Origin: Cunninghamella blakesleeana
Lineage: Eukaryota > Mucoromycota > Mucoromycetes > Mucorales > Cunninghamellaceae
Reading direction: 5' to 3'
NCBI GenBank assembly: GCA_017871115.1
Contig: JAFCIZ010000002.1
Span: 62,001-126,000, forward strand
DNA length: 64,000 bases
In this document: one piece after another, positions 14,931-26,285 of the stretch
Layout: every line of letters starts with the position of its first letter
Position numbering within the stretch: the first letter of the stretch is position 1
Notes under the pieces: generated by a model
The model's input: the letters and a program-made list of their open reading frames with translations, nothing else
What the model was told of the DNA's origin: nothing
The model's database searches: none
Program-made: the position numbers and the translations under genes

Positions 14931-16536
14931 TATTATTTATATTCCATAGTTTGTTTTCAATTTTATTTTATATAATAAAATGTTAAAAAGTAAATAAGTT
15001 ATAAAAAATTCTAACAATGATATGAAGTAAAAACTAAACAAAAAAGGTTACAAGCAAATAACCAAAAAAATCATATGATGATAGATGATGGGATAAGAAA
15101 AAATGTTCTATTTTGTATAATTTCATGTTATTTTTCTTAATGCGTATATATTTTTATTTTATTTTATTTATTTATTTTTTTAAAAAAAAAGTAAAAATAC
15201 TATCACCAATACGTGTACACTGTGTATATACTAAGCATACTTATTCCATTTTTTTTTTTTTTTAAAAAATTTCAATTAAATTTATTCATTAAGAAAACAT
15301 GTTTATTATGATTATATATTTATTTTTTGAAATCACAATAACTTTACATAGTGTGATATTGTAAGGACCCAAAATAAAAAATAAAAAAATTGACCTGTTT
15401 ATTTTTCAAAAGTTTGAATCCTATCTAATCTTTAACTTTAAAAGGATGATTTTAGCATTAATACCGCCTTTCACTCGACAGATGCTTTCTCTATCTATAG
15501 CGAAAAAGGTTAGAATTTCTAAACCGGGGAAACACTTTGTAATATTATTTTATTATTTATTTTATTTACTTATTTTTTTAAAAAAGTGTAATACAATTGG
15601 AATCATGATATAATGTATAATTGTTGAATCATTTCGATAAAAAAGGGAATGATTATCTTTTTTGGTTAATACGTATAAGATTTTAAAAATGAATCCCAGG
15701 TATTTCAATTTATCATTTAAAGCCCCGAAAGCTTAACTGCCTTAAATGGATTTAGTTGGTTTGAAAAATAATAAGTAATAATTATTTTTTAATTATTAAC
15801 TAATATCGCTCAATGATAATTATAATTATTAGTATTTTATTCTATATATTCATTTTATTTTTATTAAAAAAAAAAGAAATTCTACCAAAACGAAAAGTAT
15901 TATTTTATAATTCTAACTATTGAAATTAATCTTCGAAGATAAAATAATAAAAAAAAAAAGCCATTACATGAGCAAATTAAAGAGTAATATATCATAAAAT
16001 AAAAATTCGTTTGTATATTTTTTAATGAATTTTTTTGGGATTTTTATTGTTTCGTTCAATTTTTAAATGAGTATTAAATAATATAAAAGTAAAAAGAAGA
16101 TATTCTATATTTAGTTATAAATCAAATGATAACCAATATCGTTAGATCAAAATCTTAAATCTAATTTTTATATTTTATTTTCCTTAATTTAGACTTTTAA
16201 TTTTTAAATAAAATATCAATCCTGTTAAAAAAATAAAAAAATATAAGAGGTTTACACTATTTAAAGTATTATTTTCTATTTCTTGATGTTCCATTTTCAT
16301 TATTTTCTAAAAATAATAATAATTGCATTCAGCCATTCACTTTTATAGTGAATATAGACTTTAATATATAGTTGTACGAATGTTAACATGCATAAATAAT
16401 AATTAATATTATTACAAGTCGGTGATTTGAAAGAGAGAGAAACGCTAATATGTTATCATATTTTCAACAAAATAGACAATTTGATTCATTAAAAATAATA
16501 TATAGCTAATAATAATAAAAAAAAAAAAAATTTAAA

Positions 16537-16544
16537 TATAAATA
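16537..16544 (+). promoter_or_regulatory. TATA box of aspartic protease 2
   Basis: TATAAATA lies 96 bp upstream of the start codon after an A tract, the same layout as protease 1. Confidence 0.7.
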
Positions 16545-16632
16545 AGATTTTATTTTTGTTTGCTTTTCTTCTTCTTCTTCTTCTTTATTATTATCTTTTA
16601 TTTAACAAATTATAAAATAAATATTTTTCAAT

Positions 16633-18076
16633 ATGAAATTAACTGCTTGCGCTACCTTATTATTAGCTACTGCTGCTTTATTGGATGCTGCCCCTGCTAA
16701 GAAATCTGTCTCCTTTGGTTTAAGCAACAACCCCAATTATAAACCTGATCCAGTACGTGATTTATACAGAGCTAAGGCTAAGTATGCTAAATACCTCGGT
16801 GGTGTCAGTTCTTTCAGTGGTTCTGTACCTGTTACCGATCATCTCTATGATGTTGAATATTATGGTTCAGTTGAAGTTGGTACTCCTCCTCAAAAACTTA
16901 ACTTGAATTTTGATACTGGTTCTTCTGATTTATGGTTTGGTAAATATTTATATATATATACGTATATATTACTATTATATATATATATATATATATATAT
17001 GAATGTGGTAATTAATTGATTATTATTATTTTTAGCCTCTACCTTATGTTCCAGCTGCGGTACTGTCCAAAACAAATACGATCCCAAGAAATCTTCTACT
17101 TATAAAGCTGAAGGTAAACCCTGGAAGATTTCTTATGGTGATGGATCTAATGCTAGTGGTGTTACTGCTTATGATAATGTTAATTTGGGTGGTTTAGTCA
17201 TTAAAAACCAACGTATTGAATTAGCTAAACAAGAATCTGAATCTTTCCAAAAAGGTCCTGCTGATGGTTTAGTTGGTTTAGCCTTCAACAAGTGAGTTAT
17301 TATTATATAAAAGGCTGTTATTATGTTTACCGTTATAAAAAAATTGGATATATTTTTGTTAAACTGATTTTTTTTAATAATAATAATTAGTATTGCCACT
17401 GTAAAAGGTACCAAGACCCCAGTTGACAATCTTATTGAACAAAAGTTGATTTCTGAACCCATCTATGGTGTATGGTTAGGTAATGAAGTGGTGCTAATAA
17501 TAATAATAATAATAATAATAACAATTATGATATAAAATTAATATTAACAATATTTATATTAATTTTAATACCACAGGAAAAGCAAAGAAGAATGGAGGTG
17601 GTGAATACTTATTTGGCTCTGTAAATAAATCCAAGGTTGGAGGTGAATTTACTACTGTTCCAGTTGACAAATCCCAAGGTTTCTGGACAATCAACGTTGA
17701 TGACTATTCCGTAGGTACTGGTAGCGGCCTTGGTAAATTTGAAGGTATTGTCGATACTGGAACCACCTTACTTGTATTAGCTGATTCCATCGCTGCTAAG
17801 CTTGCTAAGGAATTTGATGCTAAGGAAACTGACCAAGGTCTCTATAGTATTGATTGTAAGAACACCAAGGATTTAACCTTTACTATTGGTGGTACTAAAT
17901 TTGTTATTCCTGCTGAAGATGCTATCTTTGTTGAAGATCAAGGTACTTGTTATGCTTCCTTTGCTCCTTCTGGTAGTGAAGATTTCTCTATCTTGGGTGA
18001 TGTCTTCCTTAAAAACGTTTACACAGTCTTTGATCAAACTGTTCCCCAAGTTAAATTCGCTAAACTCAAGGAATAA
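16633..18076 (+). CDS. Secreted aspartic protease 2 (rhizopuspepsin-like, peptidase A1)
   Basis: Exons 16633-16939, 17036-17291, 17391-17479, 17577-18076; 383 residues. It has a signal peptide (MKLTACATLLLATAALLDAA), a propeptide with NNPNYKPD and AKAKYAKYLGG, catalytic motifs [11 protein letters not shown] and VDTGTTLLVL, the flap motif SYGDGS, and paired cysteines LCSSCG and DCKN/GTCYA. It is the tandem paralogue of protease 1 in the same orientation. Unlike proteases 1 and 3 it has an extra intron (17480-17576) splitting the VWL|GKA codon and containing a run of ATA repeats; the donor (GGTAATG) and acceptor (CACAG) are good and the phase is kept. Expected role: extracellular acid protein digestion. 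Confidence 0.96.
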
Positions 18077-18363
18077 ACTAAAAAAAAAAAAGCAAAGCAG
18101 AATCAAAAAATAATATATATTAGTTTATGATTTTAGTGTACTTTTATTTACTTTTTACTCTTATTTAATTAATTTAATTATTTTACTACTATTTTTCTTT
18201 TTCTTTTACAATTATATATTGATTATATAATATTAGCAAATAACAATAAATATTTAAACTTTTGTTTTTATATGATGTCAAACTTTAAATATAAACAAAA
18301 ATTTTATTTGGTTTTCTTCGAATAAAAAAATTACTTTATTTTTTAAATAATAATAATCAAATG

Positions 18364-18366
<3 letters not shown>

Positions 18367-18413
<47 letters not shown>
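18367..18413. repeat. (GA)n microsatellite
   Basis: 47 nt of uninterrupted GA dinucleotides, the only long GA repeat in the window; it lies about 290 bp after the protease 2 stop codon. Confidence 0.95.
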
Positions 18414-18419
<6 letters not shown>

Positions 18420-18631
18420 ATAATAATATATCCAAGAGCACTAATTCTTTCATAGGTGGTATTATGATAAAGCTAAAATAATACGAAAAAAATAATAACA
18501 ATGTGAAAATAAAAATAAAAAATAATTATTCAACATATTATACTTGTACGTTTTTTAACCATTTAATATTTTTTCATTCTTATTATTCTTGTATATTATA
18601 TATACCTATTTATTCATACTATAAGCTTTTT

Positions 18632-18633
<2 letters not shown>

Positions 18634-18672
<39 letters not shown>
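18634..18672. repeat. Poly(T) tract, 39 nt
   Basis: The longest homopolymer in the window. It could be a nucleosome-excluding tract or a retroposed poly(A) tail on the minus strand. No target-site duplication or adjacent retroelement sequence is evident. Confidence 0.9.
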
Positions 18673-18675
<3 letters not shown>

Positions 18676-19822
18676 AGCTGTTAGATAAAGAGATGTTTAT
18701 AATTAGAGATTAATTGGTGTTTTATATATAGAGATAGGTTAATATTTAAATTGAACCTTGATTTTCCATTTAACCCTCGAATACCCAAAATTATCAGATA
18801 GAAACTTGGTTATAGATAGAAAATAAAAATGTTATAAGTATATTGAAATTTCAATTCAATTGGTTCATTACTGAAGAAGATAAAGAAATATTTAATTTTA
18901 AAATATGTCTTTAGATATATAGTAAATACTACAAGTATTTATATATATATATAGACTTGACAAAAATCAAAAAGGAACTGTGGGTATGTAGTACGACAGA
19001 AGCTTCCAAGATTAAAAAAATAAAAGAATATGTATTAAAAAACAGTTTCGATAGAGAGTTTCTTTCCAGTTAAGATAATATTGATCAGTACGGATTATTT
19101 TCTATACTTGTCTACTTTCAAACATCATAAAAAACTCTAAAAAGTTTCTTGGTGAGTGAGGCTGTGTTTTAAAAATTCAGTGATAAAAAAATTAAAATTT
19201 TAAAATTTTATTTTTACTTAACTTTTTTTGCTTTTTACCCTTACTTTTTATATCAATTAGTGTAAGTAGTCAATATTTATTATCAAAACAACTAATAAGT
19301 AAATTTGTAAATCATCTTGTTTTATTCATTATTTTTGAATGAAATAATATTGTAGTTTTTTTAATCGTTTTGATAAGCTAAAATAAAAATATAAGGAAAC
19401 TGGCTTTATTTATCATTTATACAAATAAAAAAATGCTTTTTTTTTTTTTCGTAACTTTTGAATATGTATATTTTTAGAGAGGTTGGACGCGTTTTTTATT
19501 ATTGTTATTTTTTTATTTTTTTACTTTTAAATAAATTGAAATATAATAACGAAAAAAATAACAAGTGCATAATACGATATGCAAGATAACATTTTGTTAT
19601 TATATATAGAGAAAATAAACATTACATTATCAAACAAGTATTTTTATAGAAAAGATAGCAAATATCGCAAAATAAAAAAATGAAAAAGAGAGTGATTAAA
19701 AATGGGAAAGATTTTATTTTTATTTAAAAAAAAGGGAATATAATAATTATAGTGGGATTCATGATTATTCTTTTATTAACATTATACTTGAATTGAATTC
19801 ATATTATTTTATTTTTTTATAT

Positions 19823-20239
19823 TTATTTTTTATCATGATAATTATACTCATCAGGATTACCGATATAAACGATTTCAATATTATGACCATCAAAGTCATG
19901 GATGAAAGCAGCGTAATAGGTGGGAGCATATTCAGTACGAAGACCAGGCTTACCATTGCAACGAGCACCTAAAGCAATAGCTTTATTATAAAAGGCGTCG
20001 ACTTGATCATTGGAAGTAGCAGAGAAAGCTAAATGTGTTGGTGTAGGTGGATGTTCGGTTCGGTTCTTAGTAAGTCCAAAGGAACAGTTATCATAACCAA
20101 TATACACACCTGGAAAATCAAGAGCTATGTCGCGTCCAAGGAAAGCCATTAATTCGGTATAAAATTGTTTGCTTTTATCAAAATCACTAACGTTTAAAGA
20201 AACATGATGAACTAAAGGAGGTTTGTTAGATGGTGTCAT
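19823..20239 (-). CDS. VOC-superfamily (glyoxalase/bleomycin-resistance fold) protein
   Basis: A single exon of 138 residues. The VOC fold is shown by LVHHVSLNVSDFDKSKQFYTE at the N-terminus, HLAFSA in the middle and a C-terminal FIHDFDGHNIEIVYIG strand. The histidine in HHVSLNV, the histidine in HLAF and the glutamate in NIEIV sit where metal ligands occur in this superfamily. The substrate cannot be read from sequence; fungal relatives are often annotated as glyoxalase-like or dioxygenase-like. It is intronless, which is uncommon here, and a bacterial origin is possible but not demonstrated. Confidence 0.9.
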   Translation of the reverse strand: MTPSNKPPLVHHVSLNVSDFDKSKQFYTELMAFLGRDIALDFPGVYIGYDNCSFGLTKNRTEHPPTPTHLAFSATSNDQVDAFYNKAIALGARCNGKPGLRTEYAPTYYAAFIHDFDGHNIEIVYIGNPDEYNYHDKK

Positions 20240-21425
20240 TTTTTTAATAAACAGATAAAATAAAGGATAAAAGTAAAAAAGTGAAAGATAAAAAAAAACG
20301 ATTTAAATAGTTTTATTTTATTTTAATTCACTGCGGAGTGGTGATGAATGGGAATATTTTTATCTTTCGTGTTGGTTATTCTAAATTAAGAAAAAAAATC
20401 AAGGCTGTAAATATATAGCCAATTTAACTGTTGAAAAAACTGTTTAATAAATTCACGAATATACAGTCAAAACATATATAAAAATATAACAAAATATAAT
20501 AAAAATCGATAACTCTTTTTTATTAAAAATGAAACAGAAAATCAAAAGTCAAGTAAATTATAAATATTAAAATAAGAAATAAAAAAACAAACAAAAAAAA
20601 GACGCATCCCCACACGACAGTAAGTACTCGGGTAAATTTGAACATCCGGATAAATTATAATTTCCCATCTGTATTTACCTTTATTGGACAATATCAATGT
20701 AAGGTATTGTTTTTTAAATCATAATTCAGTTTATTATAAATTGTTACGTTCATGAATATGTACGTATACGTATTTTTTTTTTTTATCAAAATATATAAAA
20801 AATTAAAACTATTAATCAAGTAAATATAAATAATTATATAATATTTTACAACAAATCTTACATTTTACACAGAAAAATACAAAAGCTATAACGAATTAAA
20901 ATATTATCTGAAAATAATACGTACGTACTTATAAATATATATATATTATTCAATCAGATAGTTTAAAATAAAAACTAAAACGATCGCTGTATTAACAAGT
21001 TCAATACATGTGATTTAATTAATCAATCAACTATCTCTAAAAATGATCAATTTATAGAGCTTTTTTAAATAAAAAATAATATTTAATTAAAAGTATTTGA
21101 TTTAGAATATAGATTTATATAAATAATCATACTATATAATCACCCTCTTTTTACTTCTCAATACTAATATAATGGCAAATGATTAGGGTGATTTCCGTAT
21201 ATAGAAACTAGTTGAATTATGCAATTTTTTTCAAAGTGTTTGCTCGTGACTGGGATTATTATTATTTTTTATTTTTTTTTAAAAAAAACTCAGTTTTTGT
21301 CCCTTTGATGTTTTTTTTTCTCTTTCTTTTATTTGTTTAGCTGTCATTTTTTATTTTTATTTTCTATAGATACATCATATAATCTTTTTTTTTTTTAATA
21401 TTATAATAATAACAAGCCAAATAGT
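20240..21425. other. Divergent spacer between VOC and uL15m genes
   Basis: About 1.2 kb without a gene, with promoters expected at both ends. A T(n)A(n) element lies at about 21273-21288. Otherwise featureless AT-rich DNA. Confidence 0.5.
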
Positions 21426-22592
21426 ATGTTACGATCAGTATTTTCAGCTCAATTAAACACAATACGCACATATTCAACTCATGTTCCTAAACCAACTATT
21501 GGACTTGGAAACTTAGCAGATAATCCTGGAGCTGTATCACAGGTATATAAATATAAATATATATATATTGGAACCATTATAATTAATTTGAATATATATT
21601 AGCCATTTATTACAATAACAATAATAATAAAAATAAAAACATTTATATTCATTTATATCTTTATATTTATTTTATTCTTAGCGTATTCGTGTAGGTCGTG
21701 GTCCAGGTTCAGGAAAAGGTAAAACAGCAGGACGTGGTCATAAAGGTCAAAAAGCAAGATCAGGAAACGGCAAACCTACTCCTTGGTTTGAAGGTGGTCA
21801 ATCTCCTCTAGTTAAAATTGTACCTAAACGTGGTTTCTATAATATGTAAAACGAAAGATTATAAAAATTATGAAAAATGTGGATATATATATATATATAT
21901 ATATATGTTTGTATCAATATATTTATATTTATATTATTATTTTTTAAAAAAATATGTAGTCATGGAAAGGAATATCAAGAACTTAATTTGGATCGTCTTC
22001 AACATTGGATTAAAACAGGTCGTTTAGATGCTAGTCAACCTATCACCATGAAACATTTATTAGATAGTCGTTGTATTCATAAAATTGAAGATGGTGTTAA
22101 ACTTTTAAGTGTAGTAAGTGGGAAAAAGGAAATGTGATAAATATATGTAGATAAATAAGATATACATGACTGAATGATGACTATTAGTAATATATTAATT
22201 GATTTATTTTATTTTATATATTTTATGTAATTTAATAGGGAGCTGATTCATTTACTACACCCATTACTATAGAAGTATCAAGAGCTTCTCAAAAAGCCAT
22301 CGAAGCCATCGAAAATGCTGGGGGAAAAATCACCACTAGATATTATAATAAATTAGGTTTACGTGCTGTAGTCCATCCTGAAAAATTCACCGAATTACCA
22401 AAGTTTGCTGCTCCTTTGAGAAAAGAAGATATCAGTAAGTAGTAGATTGTATTAATTGTTAATCATTAGTAATAACTATTATCAGAAAATATTTATTCAT
22501 TTTGTATTTTATTGTCATATTCTTTTTTGTTTTAAATAGAGTATTATTCTGATATTAAAAATCGTGGCTACCTCGCAGAATCATCACCATAA
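21426..22592 (+). CDS. MRPL10: Mitochondrial large-subunit ribosomal protein uL15m
   Basis: Exons 21426-21542, 21682-21845, 21960-22113, 22239-22434, 22540-22592; 227 residues, all in phase. A basic, Ser/Thr-rich mitochondrial presequence ([18 protein letters not shown]) precedes the L15 signature [20 protein letters not shown] and [17 protein letters not shown]. The C-terminus has the L15 strand-helix [19 protein letters not shown]. It is a core protein of the mitoribosome large subunit (family knowledge). The second intron, with TA repeats, splits the codon after GFYN. Confidence 0.95.
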
Positions 22593-23401
22593 TTATCATT
22601 TAATTTTATTAATATTCACTTTTTTTCTTTCTTGATTTCTTTTTATTTTAATTTTTTCTTATTGTTATTTTGTAATATAGAGTATAGTATAAACGACACA
22701 CAAAAAATAAATAAAAATAAAACATACATACACATATAAATGATATATATATATATATATTTGAAAAAAAAGGGAGCTAGTCCTTGGATCAATATGTATA
22801 AGTGTATAGAAAAGAAAGATTTTTTTTGGATTAATACTAAAAAAGAGAGAGTATACTCTTGGGTCGATGTATATATATGCGAGAGTCATTGGGCCAATAT
22901 AAATAGAAAAACCATCTATTTTAGAGTATGAAGATTAGAATATTTAATCAACGCCTTATTATATTTATTTGAAAAGTATCAAATTTCTTGCAGCTTTTTA
23001 AGTAAATGATTTTTATTTTTAAAAAAAAATATACCTCAATATATAAAAATAATAAATAAAAGAAAACTATAAGACTTTTTTTATATTTTTTTTTAAAAAA
23101 AATGAAAAGTGTGTTACAAGTATATTCTTGTTTTATTTGTTCTTAAAGAAAAAGGGGATATTGCTGTATATAGTTTTTTTTTTCATTATTTTTTTTTTAT
23201 GGCAGGTCTAACTCGGTGAAATTTGACACGGTGATCTATTTTCACTGGAGGAAATTAAAATACCGCATCTCTTTTTTCTCAAAAATTTAAGAATTTAAAA
23301 GAGTCTTAAATAATATTTATTTGATTTCAAAATTTTCATTTTTCTCTCTTCTTTCTTTTCATTTATTTATACTTTTTTCTTATAACAATACTAAGTACAC
23401 T
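22593..23401. other. Gene-free DNA with degenerate repeats, upstream of SHMT
   Basis: No gene is seen. It contains a TA repeat and an imperfect short repeat with core TTGG(A/G) (listed separately), and a T(n)A(n) element at 23086-23102. The promoter of the SHMT gene should lie at the right end. Confidence 0.55.
22784..22910. repeat. Imperfect short repeat with core TTGGRYYRATRT
   Basis: Four similar units start near 22784, 22826, 22859 and 22889. Spacings are 42, 33 and 30, all multiples of three, so the plus-frame reads a recurring W-I/V/A-N/D motif. It may be a chance or degenerate coding repeat. Confidence 0.45.
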
Positions 23402-25537
23402 ATGCTTCGATCACTTCTTACTACATCCCGCCCTACTACTTTAAGATTAGCACGTCCTATTGTTGCTAATACCATGGTAAAAATATATAAAAAAAAAGGA
23501 ACAGGAAAAAATAGGTTACTCTATTATGCATATCTTTTTATTCACATTCTTCCTTTCTTCTCTTTATTTTATATATCTTTATTTAGCGTGGTTACGTTTT
23601 TCCTGCTGGTCAAAAAGAAGTAAATAAAAATAAAGGTTTAAAAGAGTAATAAATGAATAGGAGAAAAGTAAACTGATTCTCAACACAACCCTTCTTCACT
23701 CTTTATTTATTATTGATAGTTATTAAACGCTTCTCTTAAAGAAAACGATCCTGAAATGTTTAATATTATTGAAAACGAAAAGAAACGTCAACGCGAAAGT
23801 ATTGTTTTAATTCCTTCTGAGGTAAATAGATAAATAAATATTACAAAAATAAAAAGAGGTTACATATACTTATTATGTTTATCTTTGACTCTTTTGTATT
23901 GTTTCATATGATGAAAAATATAAATAGAACTTTACTTCCAAGGCAGTGATGGATGTACTTGGTAGTGTGATGCAAAACAAGTATTCTGAAGGTTACGTTG
24001 GAGCTAGATATTATGGTGGTAATGAATTTATTGATCAATCCGAACAACTTTGTCAAGATAGAGCTTTAGAAGCATTCAAACTCGATAAAGAAAAATGGGG
24101 TGTTAATGTTCAACCTCTTTCAGGTAATATAAAATAAAGTAAATGAGATCAATAAAAAAAAAAAAAAGCAGGTGGATAAAATGAATGTAATGAGAGGAAA
24201 AAGGGAATAAAAAAGATGTTTGTTTTTAATGATGATTGTCATTTTATTTGTATATATTTAAATATAGGTGCTCCTGCTAACTTGTATGTTTATGGTGCTA
24301 TTATGAAACCTCATGATCGTTTAATGGGTCTTGATTTACCTCATGGTGGACATTTATCTCACGGTTATCAACTTCCTAACAAAAAGATCTCTTACGTTTC
24401 CTCTTATTATGAAACCTTACCTTATCGTTTAGATGAATCTACTGGTCGTATTGATTATGATGAATTAGAAAAGAACGCTGTTCTCTTCCGTCCTAAGGTT
24501 ATTATTGCTGGTGCTAGTGCTTATGCTCGTAATATTGATTACGAAAGAATGAAGAAGGTAATAAAAAAAATAAATAAAAAAAAAAATAGATAACAATAAT
24601 AAAGCTGATAGAACTAATTATATATATAATTGTTTTATATCTTTTAATCTTAGATTTCTAGTAAGGTTGGTGCTTACTTGATGGCGGATATTGCTCATAT
24701 TTCTGGTCTTATCGCTGCCGATGTATTACCTGGTCCTTGGGAACATGCTGATATTGTTACCACTACTACCCATAAATCTCTTCGTGGCCCTCGTGGTGCT
24801 ATGATCTTTTACAGAAAAGGTCTTCGTAGTGTAGATAAGAAAGGAAGAGGTAATTATATATATATATACCATGAGTTTTTTTTTTTTATTTATTCTTTTT
24901 ATTTTTTACTAAATATTATTATTATTGCTTTATTTTTTATACTTATTTAGAAACTTATTATGATCTTGAAAATCCTATCAATCAATCTGTTTTCCCTGGT
25001 CATCAAGGAGGACCTCACAACCATACCATTGGTGCCTTAGCTGTTGCATTAAAACAAGCTCAAAGTCAAGAATTCAAAGAATATCAAGAACAAGTATTAA
25101 AGAATAATCAAACATTTGCCAAAGCCTTTGTAGATCGTAATTATGAATTAGTTTCTGGAGGTACCGATAACCATTTATTATTAGTAAATTTAAGACCCAA
25201 AGGTGTTGATGGTGCTCGTGTGGAACGTGTTTTAGAATTAGTAAATATTGCTGCCAATAAGAATACAGTCCCCGGTGATGTCTCTGCTCTTAAACCTAAT
25301 GGTCTTCGTATTGGTACTCCTGCTATGACTAGTCGTGGTTTGAAAGAACAAGATTTTGTTCAAGTAGCTGAATATATTGATCGTGCTGTTGGTATTGCTG
25401 TGAATATTCAAAAATCATCTGGTTCTAAATTATTAAAGGATTTCAAGGCCGCTTGTGAAGGAAATGCTGAAATTGAAGCTTTGAAAAAGGAAGTAGTTGC
25501 TTTCTCTTCTACTTTCCCTCTTCCTAGTGTAAATTAA
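23402..25537 (+). CDS. SHM1: Serine hydroxymethyltransferase, mitochondrial
   Basis: Exons 23402-23476, 23587-23619, 23720-23821, 23928-24123, 24268-24557, 24654-24849, 24951-25537; 492 residues. The presequence [20 protein letters not shown] has the Arg/Ser/Thr bias of mitochondrial import signals. SHMT hallmarks are [28 protein letters not shown], the [12 protein letters not shown] stretch, and the PLP-lysine motif [17 protein letters not shown] (Lys before SLRGPRG). [15 protein letters not shown] completes the C-terminal domain. The enzyme makes glycine and 5,10-methylene-tetrahydrofolate from serine, feeding one-carbon metabolism in the mitochondrion (family knowledge). The first two exons are only 75 and 33 nt. 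Confidence 0.97.
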
Positions 25538-26285
25538 TTTATTATATTTTTTTTTAAAAAAAAGAGAAAAGAAAAAGAAAATATATATATATATAATATA
25601 CACTTCATTTATTCATCATATTTATTTATATCATCAATAATAAAATAATAACAATAAAATAAAATAACTAATAATAATAATACATACACATATATACATA
25701 CATACATATTATATATTAGTCTTACTATTTCAAATACATATTTTAATCATTTTAATGAATGATGATCTCAGATATAGGTTGCATAAATTTTTGTCAAAAC
25801 CATGGGAAACCAGTTGACTGGATTAAAATAAGTGGTTTTATTCTCGATCTTTAATATAATACTGGATTTTTTTAATATATACCTTTTTTTGTTTTATATA
25901 TATGTATATATCTATATACATATCTATATATATATATTTATTTATTTATTTGTATTTGTTTTAATAAAATCAATGTTTATAAAAATTGAGATTTTTGATA
26001 AAAATAAAATAGAAAAAAAATATATGTATAGTATTATTTCAGTTTAAAGTACCGATTCCAAATTGGGTAATCCTATTTTGATTGGTACATATTCCAAGCT
26101 CTCCCTTTCAATTTTTTTTTAATTCCATGGTCAAGAGCTCTATTTTTTTTTTTTTTCTCTCTTCCCTTTTTCTTTCTTTTTTCTTTTTTCTTCCTCCAAA
26201 TCAATTATTTATCTTTTTTGCTTATATTATTTATTAATCTCTTTTTCATCGCTCTATTATATTTTTTTTTCTATAAACAATTCTA
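25538..26285. other. Spacer between SHMT and GSK-3 genes
   Basis: 3' region of SHMT with a T(n)A(n) element at 25547-25563 shortly after the stop, TA repeats at about 25900-25940, and long pyrimidine runs (26140-26280) right before the GSK-3 start. No gene is seen. Confidence 0.55.

Larger units (their letters stand above)
12780..16632. other. 3.85 kb gene-free DNA between tandem aspartic proteases
   Basis: The longest gap in the window. I see no conserved open frame, splice chain or recognisable RNA gene. It holds AT-rich DNA, a CA/TA microsatellite (about 14883-14927) and T(n)A(n) elements. A slightly GC-richer patch at about 15425-15540 has no long open frame. A CTTCTTCTTCTT pyrimidine stretch (about 16568-16583) lies just before protease 2. 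Confidence 0.55.
18077..19822. other. Gene-free DNA with two simple repeats
   Basis: No gene is seen between the converging protease 2 and VOC genes. The segment contains a GA microsatellite and a 39-nt T tract (listed separately) and otherwise featureless AT-rich DNA. A frame at 18503-18688 is just a translation of the T tract. Confidence 0.6.

Noticed and set aside
18503..18688. Open frame across the 39-nt T tract
   Set aside because: It only encodes poly-Phe from the homopolymer.
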